NCBI GenBank assembly: GCA_050299695.1
Contig: JBNKWI010000031.1
Coordinates: forward strand, 1-33,497
Direction of reading: 5' to 3'
Source: Ovoidimarina sp050299695
Lineage (GTDB): Bacteria; Pseudomonadota; Alphaproteobacteria; Rhodobacterales; Rhodobacteraceae
DNA length: 33,497 nt
The notes under the pieces were generated by a model. The model was not told where the DNA came from. It was given only the letters and a program-made list of their open reading frames with translations, and made no database searches. Numbering within the stretch: position 1 is the stretch's first letter; the number at the start of each line of letters is the position of its first letter. A program made the translations under genes and the position numbers. Of the stretch, positions 15,897 through 23,327 are shown one piece after another.

Positions 15897-15959
15897 GCGC
15901 CTGCCTCCGGCAGGCGCGGTGGGGAGGGGGCTTTGCCCCCTTGCGCCCGTTCCGGGCGC
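15897..15959. repeat. Three consecutive perfect hairpins (intergenic palindromic repeat)
   Basis: Three inverted repeats, each with a 3-base loop, follow one another: GCGCCTGCC/GGCAGGCGC (15897-15917), GGGGGC/GCCCCC (15926-15940) and GCGCCCG/CGGGCGC (15943-15959). They begin about 50 bases after a glycosyltransferase stop. There is no T-run, so a plain intrinsic terminator is unlikely. The look is that of a REP/BIME-type element that may protect or end the mRNA. Confidence 0.75.
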
Positions 15960-16020
15960 TCACCCCCAGGATTTCCGGACCCAAAGAGGGTGGTCGGAGC
16001 CGGGGAGGCGCGGGATCTTC

Positions 16021-16045
16021 GGAACCATCAGGCGGGGCGCGCGTT
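16021..16045 (+). promoter_or_regulatory. EcfG-type promoter of the DUF1328 gene
   Basis: GGAAC (16021-16025), a 16-base spacer and CGTT (16042-16045) match the EcfG consensus exactly and have the same spacing as the phyR promoter. The start site would be near 16052, giving a ~42-base leader before the ATG at 16094. Confidence 0.85.
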
Positions 16046-16093
16046 CTGGATGCAGACGACCGCAACCGAAACACGACAGCTTTGGAGGCTACC

Positions 16094-16267
16094 ATGCTCG
16101 GATGGGCCCTGACCTTTCTCGTGATCGCGCTGATCGCAGCCGCGCTCGGCTTCGGCGGTATTGCCGGAGCTTCGGCGGGGATCGCGCAGATCCTTTTCTT
16201 CCTGTTTCTCGTCCTTTTCGTGGTCGCGATGATCGCGCGTGCCGCGCGGGGTCGACCGCCGTACTGA
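16094..16267 (+). CDS. DUF1328 (UPF0391) small membrane protein, general stress target
   Basis: A 57-residue protein with two hydrophobic helices separated by GFGGIAGASAGIAQ, starting MLGWALTFLVIALIAAALGFG and ending in basic residues. This is the DUF1328/YtjA pattern, and the length is normal. GGAGG lies 5 bases before the ATG. It has its own exact EcfG promoter and its own strong terminator, making a one-gene transcription unit. DUF1328 genes are common members of stress regulons, and its expression here is inferred to depend on EcfG. The biochemical function is unknown. Confidence 0.9.
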   Translation: MLGWALTFLVIALIAAALGFGGIAGASAGIAQILFFLFLVLFVVAMIARAARGRPPY

Positions 16268-16298
16268 CGGCTTTCCCTGCCTGTGAAGTACCTGCCCT

Positions 16299-16331
16299 GG
16301 GGGCGGCGGTTCACCCGTCGCCCCCTTTTTT
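16299..16331 (+). terminator. Rho-independent terminator after the DUF1328 gene
   Basis: An 11-bp GC-rich stem (GGGGGCGGCGG with CCGTCGCCCCC, one G-U pair) with loop TTCAC is followed directly by TTTTTT. It starts about 30 bases after the stop codon and is the clearest intrinsic terminator in the window. Confidence 0.92.
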
Positions 16332-16365
16332 CGCGCGACCGCCGCAAGAGCCGGCCGCACAGCCC

Positions 16366-16386
16366 GTACACAACCTGTACACAACC
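16366..16386. repeat. Short tandem direct repeat GTACACAACC
   Basis: GTACACAACC (16366-16375) is followed at once by TGTACACAACC (16376-16386) and a related CGTGCACC. It sits about 60-80 bases before the hypothetical gene at 16447, so it may be a regulator site or part of its promoter. Two units are too few to call an origin. Confidence 0.5.
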
Positions 16387-16446
16387 CGTGCACCGGGGAT
16401 ACACTCGGACCCGGAGATCGGGGAGGACCACGCGGGGAGAGGGGCG

Positions 16447-16782
16447 ATGGCCGAGGAGCACGGGAAGGCCGGCGGCTGGATCCGCGACGTGCTCCTTGAC
16501 CTCTACGGCATCCTGCTCGCCCGCGAACTCTCGACCCCCGCCCGCCACGTGATGGACGCGGTCAACGCGCTGGGCGTGGCGACGGAGCGGCAGATCCGCG
16601 CCCGGGTGGCGTCGCAGGAGATGCATCTTCTCTGGGCGCTCCATGTCATCGCCGAGCAGGCCCGCGAACTGGGCTGGGAGGACGTGGCCGAGCATCTCGA
16701 CCAGGCGGCGAGCGCGGCGGAGGATCACCTGTCGTCGGGGCCCGAGACGAACGTGGTCGAGTTTCCGGGGCGGAAGCGGTAG
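16447..16782 (+). CDS. Conserved-looking hypothetical protein, 111 aa
   Basis: I do not recognise this gene. The product is mostly helical by inspection, without a signal peptide or strong membrane helix. An N-terminal segment (WIRDVLLDLYGILLARELSTPARHVM) is followed by ALGVATERQIRARVASQEMHLLWALHVIAEQARELGWEDVAEHLDQAAS and ends with a small hydrophilic tail VVEFPGRKR. The ATG has GGGGAGAGGGG upstream, and codon use fits its neighbours. It lies downstream of the DUF1328 terminator, so it should be transcribed independently, with the tandem GTACACAACC repeat in its upstream region. It converges on the aldolase gene. Confidence 0.75.
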   Translation: MAEEHGKAGGWIRDVLLDLYGILLARELSTPARHVMDAVNALGVATERQIRARVASQEMHLLWALHVIAEQARELGWEDVAEHLDQAASAAEDHLSSGPETNVVEFPGRKR

Positions 16783-16812
16783 GGCCGGGTGCCGGACCCG
16801 CCGCCGAGGCGC

Positions 16813-17460
16813 TCAGTCTTCGCGGAGGCCGTAGCCGGCGAAGCGGGCGCGCGTCTCTTCGATCTCGGTCTCGCTGAGGAGGACCGGGCCGCCGATCATG
16901 AGCGCCTGGTGGTATTGCCGGGCGAGGGTTTCCAGCTCGACGGCGCGCCACATCGCCTTGGCGAGGGTTTCCCCCAGCGCGATCATGCCGTGATTGGCGA
17001 GGAGGCAGGCGGTGCGGTCCTCGAGCGCGGCGAGCGCCATTTCCGACAGCTCGGCGGTGCCGAAGGGCGCGTAGCCGCCGCAGCGCACGGTGGGGCCGCC
17101 GAAGGCCGCGATCATGTAGTGGCAGGGCGGGATCTCGCGCCTCGCGATGGCGAGCGTTGTGCAGAAGGGCGGGTGGGCATGGACCACCGCGCCGATCTCG
17201 GGGCGGCTCCCGAGGATGTCGCGGTGGAAGCGCCATTCCGACGAGGGCGGGCGCGGGCCGGTCCAGTCGCCGTCGCCCGAAAGCGGCATCGTGGCGATCA
17301 TCTCGGGGGTCATCGCGTCGTAGGGCGTGGCCGAGGGGGTGATCAGCATTGCCGCGCCGAACCGGACCGAGACATTGCCCGAGGTGCCCTGGTTGAGCCC
17401 GGTGGCGTTCATCTCGCGGCAGGCCTCGACGATGCCCTGGCGGAGCGCGGCCTCGGTCAT
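16813..17460 (-). CDS. Class II aldolase/adducin-family protein (fuculose-phosphate aldolase-like)
   Basis: A 215-residue zinc-dependent class II aldolase. SGNVSVR (residues 27-33) is the phosphate-binding loop, Glu75 in PSSEWRFH corresponds to the catalytic acid/base, and His94 and His96 in HAHPP with His157 in ANHGM are the zinc ligands. Length matches L-fuculose-1-phosphate aldolase. Enzymes of this family cleave or form sugar phosphates with dihydroxyacetone phosphate or act as epimerases. No fucose or ribulose kinase gene is adjacent, so the substrate is open. Its ATG overlaps the stop of the upstream hypothetical gene (ATGA), suggesting a shared operon. Confidence 0.88.
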   Translation of the reverse strand: MTEAALRQGIVEACREMNATGLNQGTSGNVSVRFGAAMLITPSATPYDAMTPEMIATMPLSGDGDWTGPRPPSSEWRFHRDILGSRPEIGAVVHAHPPFCTTLAIARREIPPCHYMIAAFGGPTVRCGGYAPFGTAELSEMALAALEDRTACLLANHGMIALGETLAKAMWRAVELETLARQYHQALMIGGPVLLSETEIEETRARFAGYGLRED

Positions 17461-18248
17461 CGGCGTTTCGGGCTCAGGAGGCGGGCGGGGCGGCGCGCCT
17501 CGGCGGCCTTGAAGAGCGAGAAGGTCTGGTTGACGTAGTTCACCACGCCTTCGATCCCGGCGAGATATTCGGCGAGTTCGGGCGTGCGCTCGGCCTCGAC
17601 GAGCTGCACCGGGCGATTCTGCGGGCAGGTCTCGAACTGGAGGTAGAACAGCGGCGTGCCGCGTTTCACCGCGAGCGGGCGCGTGGGGTCGTGCCATTCG
17701 AAGGCCCAGGTAAGCGTGCGGGGCCAGATGTCGATGGGGAAGCGGCCGGGGATCGTGAGGCCCGGGAGCGGCGGCTCGGGCAGGTGGCCGAAGGCGGGGA
17801 GCTGGGCCATGTAGACCGGCTCGTCGGCGAGGAAGATATAGGGCAGGCGGAGCTGCAGGACCGGGCGCTCGGGGTGGCGCCATTCCGCCTCGGGGCTCAT
17901 GGCGATCAGCCGGTCGAGGGCGGCGGCGCGGAGGCCGGCCAAATCGCCCTCGGCATTGACCACCGCCGGGGCGCCGAAATCGGAGCGGGCGAAGGCGAGG
18001 GCGAGATCGACCGGGCAGGGCACCTCGAAGAGCCGGCTTTCGAGGTTGAGGACCGCGGGGCAGCCGGCGGCGGATTTCGCGTGGCTGCGGGGCGCGCGGG
18101 TCCGGAGCCGCGTGGGGGCGTCGTAGAGCACCCCCGCCTCAGGGGTGGCGAGAAGCCAGCCGACCTCGACCGGGCCGGTGCCCTCCTGCGGCGCGTGGCG
18201 GGTTTCCACGGCGAAGGCGGGCGTGGGGCCCTCGTTCTCGGCGCTCAT
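17457..18248 (-). CDS. Hypothetical protein, 263 aa, coupled to class II aldolase
   Basis: I do not recognise the family with confidence. The product is soluble, with no signal peptide. The C-terminal half has aromatic, proline-rich segments (RLPYIFLADEPVYMAQLPAF, TWAFEWHDPTRPLAVKRGTPLFYLQFE) that look like beta-strand edges, and ends in GVVNYVNQTFSLFK and a basic tail. It overlaps the aldolase by four bases and is divergent from an FkbM methyltransferase, hinting at a role in modifying a sugar or natural product. That is only context. The ATG at 18248 is the first plausible start. Confidence 0.7.
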   Translation of the reverse strand: MSAENEGPTPAFAVETRHAPQEGTGPVEVGWLLATPEAGVLYDAPTRLRTRAPRSHAKSAAGCPAVLNLESRLFEVPCPVDLALAFARSDFGAPAVVNAEGDLAGLRAAALDRLIAMSPEAEWRHPERPVLQLRLPYIFLADEPVYMAQLPAFGHLPEPPLPGLTIPGRFPIDIWPRTLTWAFEWHDPTRPLAVKRGTPLFYLQFETCPQNRPVQLVEAERTPELAEYLAGIEGVVNYVNQTFSLFKAAEARRPARLLSPKRR

Positions 18249-18312
18249 CTTCCGGGGTATCCGGTCATACGGGTCCCAATCTGCTGGCGTTTCAGGCTAT
18301 TCAGAGCCAGTC

Positions 18313-18331
18313 GCTCCGGTCAAGCCGGAGC
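18313..18331 (+). promoter_or_regulatory. Hairpin just before the FkbM gene ribosome site
   Basis: GCTCCGG (18313-18319) and CCGGAGC (18325-18331) form a perfect 7-bp stem with a 5-base loop, ending three bases before the GGGGGAG ribosome site of the FkbM gene. It may modulate translation or mark the end of an operator. Function unproven. Confidence 0.4.
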
Positions 18332-18343
18332 CGGGGGAGCAGG

Positions 18344-19093
18344 ATGGCGGCGGAGATCGAGGATCTGGCGGCGGCGCGGGCGCGGCTCGAAGGGAGCGAG
18401 ATGCCCTGGGCGGCGCGTGGCGAAGCGCTTCGGGGGCTCTGGGAGCGGGAGCGGGCGGCGGGGCTGCACGCGGGTTATGCGAGCGAGGCGGGGCAGGATT
18501 TCTATCTCGACACAAGGGTGTTCGGCGGGCGGCGGAGCGGGGTGTTTCTCGACATCGGCGGCCATGACGGGGTGCGCGGGTCGAACACGCTTTATTTCGA
18601 GCGGGTGCTGGGCTGGACCGGGCTGCTGGTCGAGCCGGTGCCGGCGCGACTCGCGGAGGCACGGGCGGCGCGGGGCTGCCTGTGCCTGGGCTGCGCTGTG
18701 GGGCCGCGCGACGGGCGGGCGGAATTCCTGGTGGTGGAGGCGGGCTACACGGCGATGAGCGGGCTTCTGGAGAGCTACGATCCGGCGATGCTGGCGGCGG
18801 TGCGGGCGCATCCGGCGCATCGCGAGCGGATCGTGGAGGTGGAGACGCGGACGGTCGCGGGGCTGTTGCGGGAGGCCGGGCTGAGGGCGGTGGATTTCGT
18901 GTCGCTCGATATCGAGGGGGGCGAGGTGGCGGCGCTGGAGGGATTTCCCTTCGCCGAGGTTCCGGTGGGGGCCTGGGCGGTCGAGAACAACCGGGGCGAC
19001 GGGGCGGTGGCGCGGATCCTGGCGGCGGCGGGGTACATGGCGGTGGAGCATCTGGGGCGGGACGAGATCTTCGTGCCGGCGGAGGGGCGATGA
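18344..19093 (+). CDS. FkbM-family SAM-dependent methyltransferase
   Basis: A 249-residue FkbM-type methyltransferase. The SAM-binding loop is FLDIGGHDG (residues 68-76), followed by SNTLYFERVLGWTGLLVEPVP and the family hallmark SLDIEGGEVAAL (around residue 187). FkbM proteins O-methylate sugars or polyketide-type hydroxyls. The ATG has GGGGGAG upstream and the 3' end overlaps the TPR-glycosyltransferase (ATGA), so methylation of a glycan made or transferred by the partner is plausible. The N-terminal ~45 residues are helical and not part of the core fold. Confidence 0.9.
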   Translation: MAAEIEDLAAARARLEGSEMPWAARGEALRGLWERERAAGLHAGYASEAGQDFYLDTRVFGGRRSGVFLDIGGHDGVRGSNTLYFERVLGWTGLLVEPVPARLAEARAARGCLCLGCAVGPRDGRAEFLVVEAGYTAMSGLLESYDPAMLAAVRAHPAHRERIVEVETRTVAGLLREAGLRAVDFVSLDIEGGEVAALEGFPFAEVPVGAWAVENNRGDGAVARILAAAGYMAVEHLGRDEIFVPAEGR

Positions 19094-20409
19094 GCGGGGT
19101 CGGGATGGCGGAACGGCTGTGCGCGATGGCGCTGCGGGCGTTCGGGCGGGCGCAGTTCGAGACGGCGCGGGTACAGGCGGATGCCTGTCTGGAGCTCGAT
19201 CCGGGCCATGCCGGGGCCTGGGCGGTGCTGGCGGAGGCGCATCTGATGGCGGGGCGGGAGGCGGCGGCCTTGGCCTGTTTCGTTCGGCTTGGCCGCCTCA
19301 CGGGGGAAGCGGAGGCCTGGGCGCGCTGTGCCCGGCTGTGCCTGGAGCTCGGGCGCTGGGGCGAGGCGGAGGGTTTCGCGGCGCGGGCTTCGGGGGTGTC
19401 CGGCCGGTATCTGCGCGGGCTGGCGCGGGCGCGGGGCGGGGACGCGGCGGGTGCGCTGGAGGATTTCGTGGCGGTGCTGGCGGAGGCGCCCGACCATACG
19501 GCGGCGGGTTACGAGGCGGCGCAGGTGCATCTGGCGACGCGGGATTACGCGGCGGGCTGGCCCTTGTTCGAGCGGCGGCAGGAGCTCGATCCGGGTTTCG
19601 TTGCGCCGGAGGGGATCGCGCGGTGGCGGGGCGAGCCGGTGGCGGGGCGGCGGGTGCTGGTGCTGCCCGAGGGCGGGCATGGCGACACGATCTGGGCGGC
19701 GCGGTTCCTGCCGGTGTTGAAGGCGCGGGGGGCGGAGGTGGTGCTCAGGCGGCGGGCGGGGCTCGAGGCGCTGTTCGCGGGGCTCGAGGGCGTCGACGCG
19801 GTGGTCGAGGACGGCGCGGGGGCTGATCTGTGGTGCCCGGTCCTGTCCTTGCCTGGGCTTCTGGGGCTGGACGATCCCGAGGCGGTGCCGCCGGCGCGGC
19901 TGACGGCGCTCGTGCCGGAGGACGGGCGGTTCGAGCGGCTTCTGGCCCGGGCGCGAGGGCGGCTGAAGGTGGGGATCCTCTGGTCGGGGAGCGTGACCTA
20001 CGGCAACAACCGGCACCGGGCGGCGCGGCTGACGGATTTCCTGCCGCTCGCCGAACTGCCGGAGGTGCAGCTCTATTCCTTGCAGAAGGGGTCGCCGCAG
20101 GCCGAGCTCGACGAGAGCGGATTGGGCGATCTGGTGATCGACGCCGACGATTGCGATTTCGCCGAGACGGCGGCGCTGGCGCAGGCGCTCGACCTGATCG
20201 TGATGACCGACAGCGCTCTGGGCCATCTGGCGGGGTCGCTGGGCCGGCCGGTCTGGCTCCTCCTCGACAGCGCGCCGTTCTGGTACCACGCGGGCGGCGA
20301 GAGCTCGCGCTGGTATCCCTCGATGCGGTTCTTCCGGCAGGCGCGGGCGGGCGACTGGTCGGTGCCGGTGCTTGCGGCAAGGGCGGCGCTGGAGAGGTGG
20401 ATCGCGTAG
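19090..20409 (+). CDS. TPR-repeat glycosyltransferase (GT9/GT41-like)
   Basis: A 439-residue protein with N-terminal tetratricopeptide-like helical repeats (residues ~1-165: FETARVQADACLELDPGHAGAWAVLAEAHLMAG and similar units) and a C-terminal GT-B domain. The latter has VLPEGGHGDTIWAARFLPVLKARG, a heptosyltransferase-like start, VGILWSGSVTYGNNRHRA, and MTDSALGHLAGSLGRPVWLLL. Such TPR-GT fusions often glycosylate proteins (for example flagellin or surface proteins) or lipid-linked glycans. The acceptor is unknown here. It overlaps the FkbM gene and is followed by a palindromic repeat. Confidence 0.87.
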   Translation: MSGVGMAERLCAMALRAFGRAQFETARVQADACLELDPGHAGAWAVLAEAHLMAGREAAALACFVRLGRLTGEAEAWARCARLCLELGRWGEAEGFAARASGVSGRYLRGLARARGGDAAGALEDFVAVLAEAPDHTAAGYEAAQVHLATRDYAAGWPLFERRQELDPGFVAPEGIARWRGEPVAGRRVLVLPEGGHGDTIWAARFLPVLKARGAEVVLRRRAGLEALFAGLEGVDAVVEDGAGADLWCPVLSLPGLLGLDDPEAVPPARLTALVPEDGRFERLLARARGRLKVGILWSGSVTYGNNRHRAARLTDFLPLAELPEVQLYSLQKGSPQAELDESGLGDLVIDADDCDFAETAALAQALDLIVMTDSALGHLAGSLGRPVWLLLDSAPFWYHAGGESSRWYPSMRFFRQARAGDWSVPVLAARAALERWIA

Positions 20410-20722
20410 GGCGGGGGTGCAAGCCGGGCGGGCGTCTGCCCGGGGGATGGCGCTGCAACGGCCGAGCGGTGCGGACGACCTCCAAGGTCCGCGCAAACGT
20501 CGCCAAATCGCCAGCCCGCCCGGACGGGCCGGCGCGCGCCCGGGCGGCCTTCGGCGCTTTTCGGGCGAGGGGCAAGGCACACCGGCATCAGGCCCGGGGG
20601 CGGATTGCGCCCTCCGTTTCCGGGGAACCGTGGCGCGTATCGGGCCGGCATTTTGCGGATTGGAAAAGTGCTGCTACGCTACCGGCGTTTTCGGGGGAGT
20701 GTTTTTCGGAAGGGAATTCGTG
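20410..20722. other. 313-bp intergenic stretch holding palindromic repeat copy A
   Basis: No gene is visible in this gap. Its first part (20419-20549) is the repeat described separately. The rest is GC-rich with no confident terminator, and it ends in GGAAGGGAA, the ribosome site for the gene at 20723. A promoter for that gene must lie here, but I cannot point to it. Confidence 0.7.
20419..20549. repeat. Palindromic intergenic repeat, copy A
   Basis: Outer arms GCCGGGCGGGCGTCTGCCCG (20423-20442) and CGGGCCGGCGCGCGCCCGGG (20525-20544) are inverted copies, about 16 of 20 positions complementary. Each arm also folds on itself (CGGGC/GCCCG). The left 41 bases match copy B (29494-29534) at 37 positions, and the right block with CGCCAGCCCGCC also matches. 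The centres differ. Confidence 0.8.
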
Positions 20723-21214
20723 ATGGTGAAGAAACCTGTGCGCCCGGGGCTGGACCCGGATGTGCGGATGCTGCGGAGCGCGCTGGCGTCGCGGGCGAAC
20801 ACGGTGATGGGGGGTGTGCTGAAGGGCCCGGAGGCGGTCTCCGGTGGCGGCGACGCGATCACCTATTTCGGGGGTGCGGGTGGCGTTCCGGTCGCCGACA
20901 CGATCTATGCCGGCGGAGATGCGATCCTGTCGCGGCTGGGGCTGAGATCGGACACCGTCTATGGCGGCGATTGGCGTTCCGACACGGTCTATGGCGGCGA
21001 CTGGCGGTCGGACACGATCTATGGTGGCGCGCGGGCCGATACGATTTATGCCGGGTTGCCGAACCCGATGCGGGTGGTGACGGCCACGGTGGTGGACCCC
21101 AGGACGCGGCAGACCCTGTCGGTGACCTATGACCGGCAGACCACGTCCTATCTCGACAAGGCGCTGAATCGCTGGGTGCTGGCGCCGCGCTGGATGCAGA
21201 GCCAGATCGGGTAG
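20723..21214 (+). CDS. Protein with RTX-like DT(I/V)YGG decapeptide repeats
   Basis: A 163-residue protein without signal peptide or membrane segment. The centre carries tandem repeats of (R/A)(S/A)DT(V/I)YGGDW with period 10: about residues 75-84, 85-94, 95-104 and a shortened one at 105-111. There is an earlier ADTIYAGGD at 58-66 and a degenerate GDAITYFGG at 43-51. The wording recalls RTX calcium-binding nonapeptides (GGxGxDxUx), but the Gly-Asn turn is replaced by Trp-Arg-Ser and the period is 10, so the fold may differ. The C-terminus (TATVVDPRTRQTLSVTYDRQTTSYLDKALNRWVL) is non-repetitive. GGAAGGGA precedes the ATG. Function unknown. No type I secretion genes are adjacent. Confidence 0.78.
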   Translation: MVKKPVRPGLDPDVRMLRSALASRANTVMGGVLKGPEAVSGGGDAITYFGGAGGVPVADTIYAGGDAILSRLGLRSDTVYGGDWRSDTVYGGDWRSDTIYGGARADTIYAGLPNPMRVVTATVVDPRTRQTLSVTYDRQTTSYLDKALNRWVLAPRWMQSQIG

Positions 21215-21285
21215 CCCGGATCGGGGCGCGGAAGCGGATCCGACAGCCGGGCGGCGGAGTCCGCAACCCCGGCATCAAGCGCGGA

Positions 21286-21351
21286 GCCGGGCGAGCGCCT
21301 GTCCGGTCGTGCCGGAGGCCGCTGGCGTGACACGGGCAGGTGCATGCATGG
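21286..21351. repeat. Palindromic intergenic repeat, short degenerate copy C
   Basis: GCCGGGCGAGCGCCTGTCCG (21286-21305) matches the left arm of copy B at 18 of 20 positions. The right side TGGCGTGACACGGGCAGG (from about 21323) matches the lone arm at 29.7 kb. The centre is much shorter than in copies A and B. It lies between two convergent genes. Confidence 0.6.
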
Positions 21352-21413
21352 GCAGCCTTCGGTGCTGTTCCGGCGGGGGGAATGCGATGCGTCGGTTCCG
21401 GCTCGCCGGGCCT

Positions 21414-22307
21414 CTAGGCCACCAGCGACAGCGCGCGGGTGGCGAGGCGGATGCGGGTTTCGGTGCCCCAGTCGAAATGCAGGAAGTCCTGCTCGATCCC
21501 GTCGGCGAAGATCACGCCGCCCTCGTTCATCCGCGAGACGAGGCGGAGCGGCGCGTCGGGGCCGATCCGGCCGGCGCGGAGGCTGGTGCCGGAGATGCGG
21601 CTGGGCCAGGGCTCGCGGGCGAAGAAGGCGGCGGCCGGATCGGTGGGGGCGAAGGCGAACTCCTGGCCGGTCGCCTCCATGATCGAGCGCGCCCAGCCGG
21701 TGAGGCCGGTGCCGGTGGCGACGATCACGCCCGAGGAGGACTGGAACTCGGCCTGGTCCCCGGTCGCGATCTCGTAGCGCGCGCTCTGGTGCGAGCGGTG
21801 GCCGAGGAAGATCTCGTTGAGCGCGGTGAGGGTTTCGCCGGTATCGGTTTCGGCCTCGACCATGGCGCGGGGTTCGAGGTCGATATCCCCGGCCCCGGTG
21901 CGGCGGAACAGGCTTGCGGCGGCGGCAGGCGCGTGGCGGGTGAGGACGCCCTCGCCCGAGGCGGGGTCGGGGGCGATGCCGATCACCGGCTGGCCGTCGA
22001 GATATTTCGCGACATTGGCGACGAGGCCGTCCTGGCCCACGGGCACGACGATGTCGTTCGGGAAGAACAGGAAGCGGTCGAGATCGGCGCGGGCGACCTG
22101 AGCGATGGACCAGGCGTCGGGCACGGCGGATCTGACGGCGTCGACCGCGTCTTTCTGGAGCCGGTGGCGGGCGTCGATCTCGGCGAGGGTCTGGTGGCGG
22201 CGTTCGAGGAAGAAGGCCACCTGCCCGCGCGTGGCGTGACGCGCGAGCAGGGCTTCGAGCTCGGTTTCCCGTTCGACGATGACGACGCGGGGTTTGAGCG
22301 TGGACAT
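21414..22307 (-). CDS. NAD-kinase-like (diacylglycerol/ATP-NAD kinase fold) protein
   Basis: A 297-residue protein with the motif set of NAD+ kinases in altered form. GGDGT is replaced by GQDGL (residues 91-95, catalytic Asp93 kept), NE is present in LNEIFLG (164-165), and the TP(T)GST loop appears as VATGTGLTGWARS (196-207). It could phosphorylate NAD(H) or a related nucleotide, or only bind it. Typical NadK residues for phosphate transfer are partly retained. It is the last gene of a leftward operon with an SPFH protein (4-base gap) and an NrtR-like regulator. The regulator supports a link to NAD metabolism. The fold is convincing, the substrate inferred. Confidence 0.72.
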   Translation of the reverse strand: MSTLKPRVVIVERETELEALLARHATRGQVAFFLERRHQTLAEIDARHRLQKDAVDAVRSAVPDAWSIAQVARADLDRFLFFPNDIVVPVGQDGLVANVAKYLDGQPVIGIAPDPASGEGVLTRHAPAAAASLFRRTGAGDIDLEPRAMVEAETDTGETLTALNEIFLGHRSHQSARYEIATGDQAEFQSSSGVIVATGTGLTGWARSIMEATGQEFAFAPTDPAAAFFAREPWPSRISGTSLRAGRIGPDAPLRLVSRMNEGGVIFADGIEQDFLHFDWGTETRIRLATRALSLVA

Positions 22308-22311
22308 GCGT

Positions 22312-23325
22312 CTATCCCCGGGCGGCGGCCGTGGCCTGGCCGATCTGCCGGACGAGGCCCGAGAGCATGTCGGGCGTGACCGTGAGCGCGTCGATCTTTT
22401 CGAGCTTCTGCGCAAAGTCGCGCGCGGCGAGCGCGTAGAGCTGCGCGGCGTCGAGCGTGCCGATGGCGGCGAGCCGGGCGCGTTCCATGTCGGCCTCGGC
22501 CTGTTCCACGGCGCGGATGCGGGTGGCTTCGGCCTCGGCGGCGATGACCTTGGCGCGCGCCGCGCCTTCGGCGGCGATCTTTTGGGCTTCGGCGAGGGCC
22601 TCGGCCTCGGCGCGGGCATTGGCGTCGTCGCGGGCGATCAGGTCGCTGCGGCGGCTCGCGAGTTCGATCCGGTTCGCCAGTTCGTTCTCGGCGATGGCAC
22701 GTTCCTTGTCGACGGCGAGCGCGCGGCGGGCGAAGCTCGCCTCGTCGGCCTTCTGCTGGAGGCTCTCGAAGGTCGGTGCCTTCAGCGCGCGGGCGAGTTC
22801 TGAATCGGGCGTGAGCGCGGCGACGCGGGTCGCGGTGACCGTGAGGCCCATCTGGTCGAGCGTCGGGTCCTCGGCGAAGCCTTCGGTGATCCGGGTCTGC
22901 AACGGCGCGAGGCCGGCTTCGAGAAGCGGGCGGACGCCGAGTTCCTTGACATAGCTGTCGGCGAATTCGCCGACGAGGCCGTTCAGAATGCGGGCGATGT
23001 GGTCTTCGGGCTTGCCGATATGGCGGCCGGTCCTGAGGTCGATGGAGAAATCGACCCGTTCGGAGAGGCGCGCGACGTCGGCGACGGACCAGAGCACGGT
23101 GCCCTGCACGGCGATGTCCTGGTAGTCGGCGGATTGCGATTTGACGAGGAAGGTCAGTTCGCGGTCGCTGAGCGGGATCTCGGCGATGGAGGTGCGCGAC
23201 GGGTCGAACCAGAAGGCGAGGCCGCGGCCGTCGCGGACGAGGTGGCCCCCGCGGAACAGGCGGGTCTGGGCCGAGGCTTCGGACCGGTAGCGTTTCAGGA
23301 CGGGGAAACGGGTGATCTGTGCCAT
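22312..23325 (-). CDS. SPFH/Band-7 domain protein
   Basis: A 337-residue SPFH (stomatin/prohibitin/flotillin) protein. The Band-7 domain covers about residues 20-190 (LFRGGHLVRDGRGLAFWFDP, DYQDIAVQGTVLWSVADVARL, QMGLTVTATRVAALTPDSELARAL). A long Ala/Glu/Arg-rich coiled coil (~195-295) and a short C-terminal tail follow. Unlike most prohibitins it lacks an obvious N-terminal membrane hairpin, so it may be peripheral or a cytosolic oligomer. Start: GGAGG is 7 bases before the ATG at 23325 but only one base before the ATG at 23331, so 23325 is chosen. It sits between an NrtR-like regulator and a NAD-kinase-like gene with almost no spacing, a tight three-gene operon. Confidence 0.87.
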   Translation of the reverse strand: MAQITRFPVLKRYRSEASAQTRLFRGGHLVRDGRGLAFWFDPSRTSIAEIPLSDRELTFLVKSQSADYQDIAVQGTVLWSVADVARLSERVDFSIDLRTGRHIGKPEDHIARILNGLVGEFADSYVKELGVRPLLEAGLAPLQTRITEGFAEDPTLDQMGLTVTATRVAALTPDSELARALKAPTFESLQQKADEASFARRALAVDKERAIAENELANRIELASRRSDLIARDDANARAEAEALAEAQKIAAEGAARAKVIAAEAEATRIRAVEQAEADMERARLAAIGTLDAAQLYALAARDFAQKLEKIDALTVTPDMLSGLVRQIGQATAAARG

Positions 23326-23327
23326 GA

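Noticed and set aside
16366..16394. Iterons of a replication origin
   Set aside because: Only two full repeat units, no DnaA boxes and no replication gene nearby.
20723..21214. Genuine secreted RTX toxin or adhesin
   Set aside because: Period is 10 not 9, the Gly-Asn turn is missing, the protein is short, and no type I secretion genes are adjacent.
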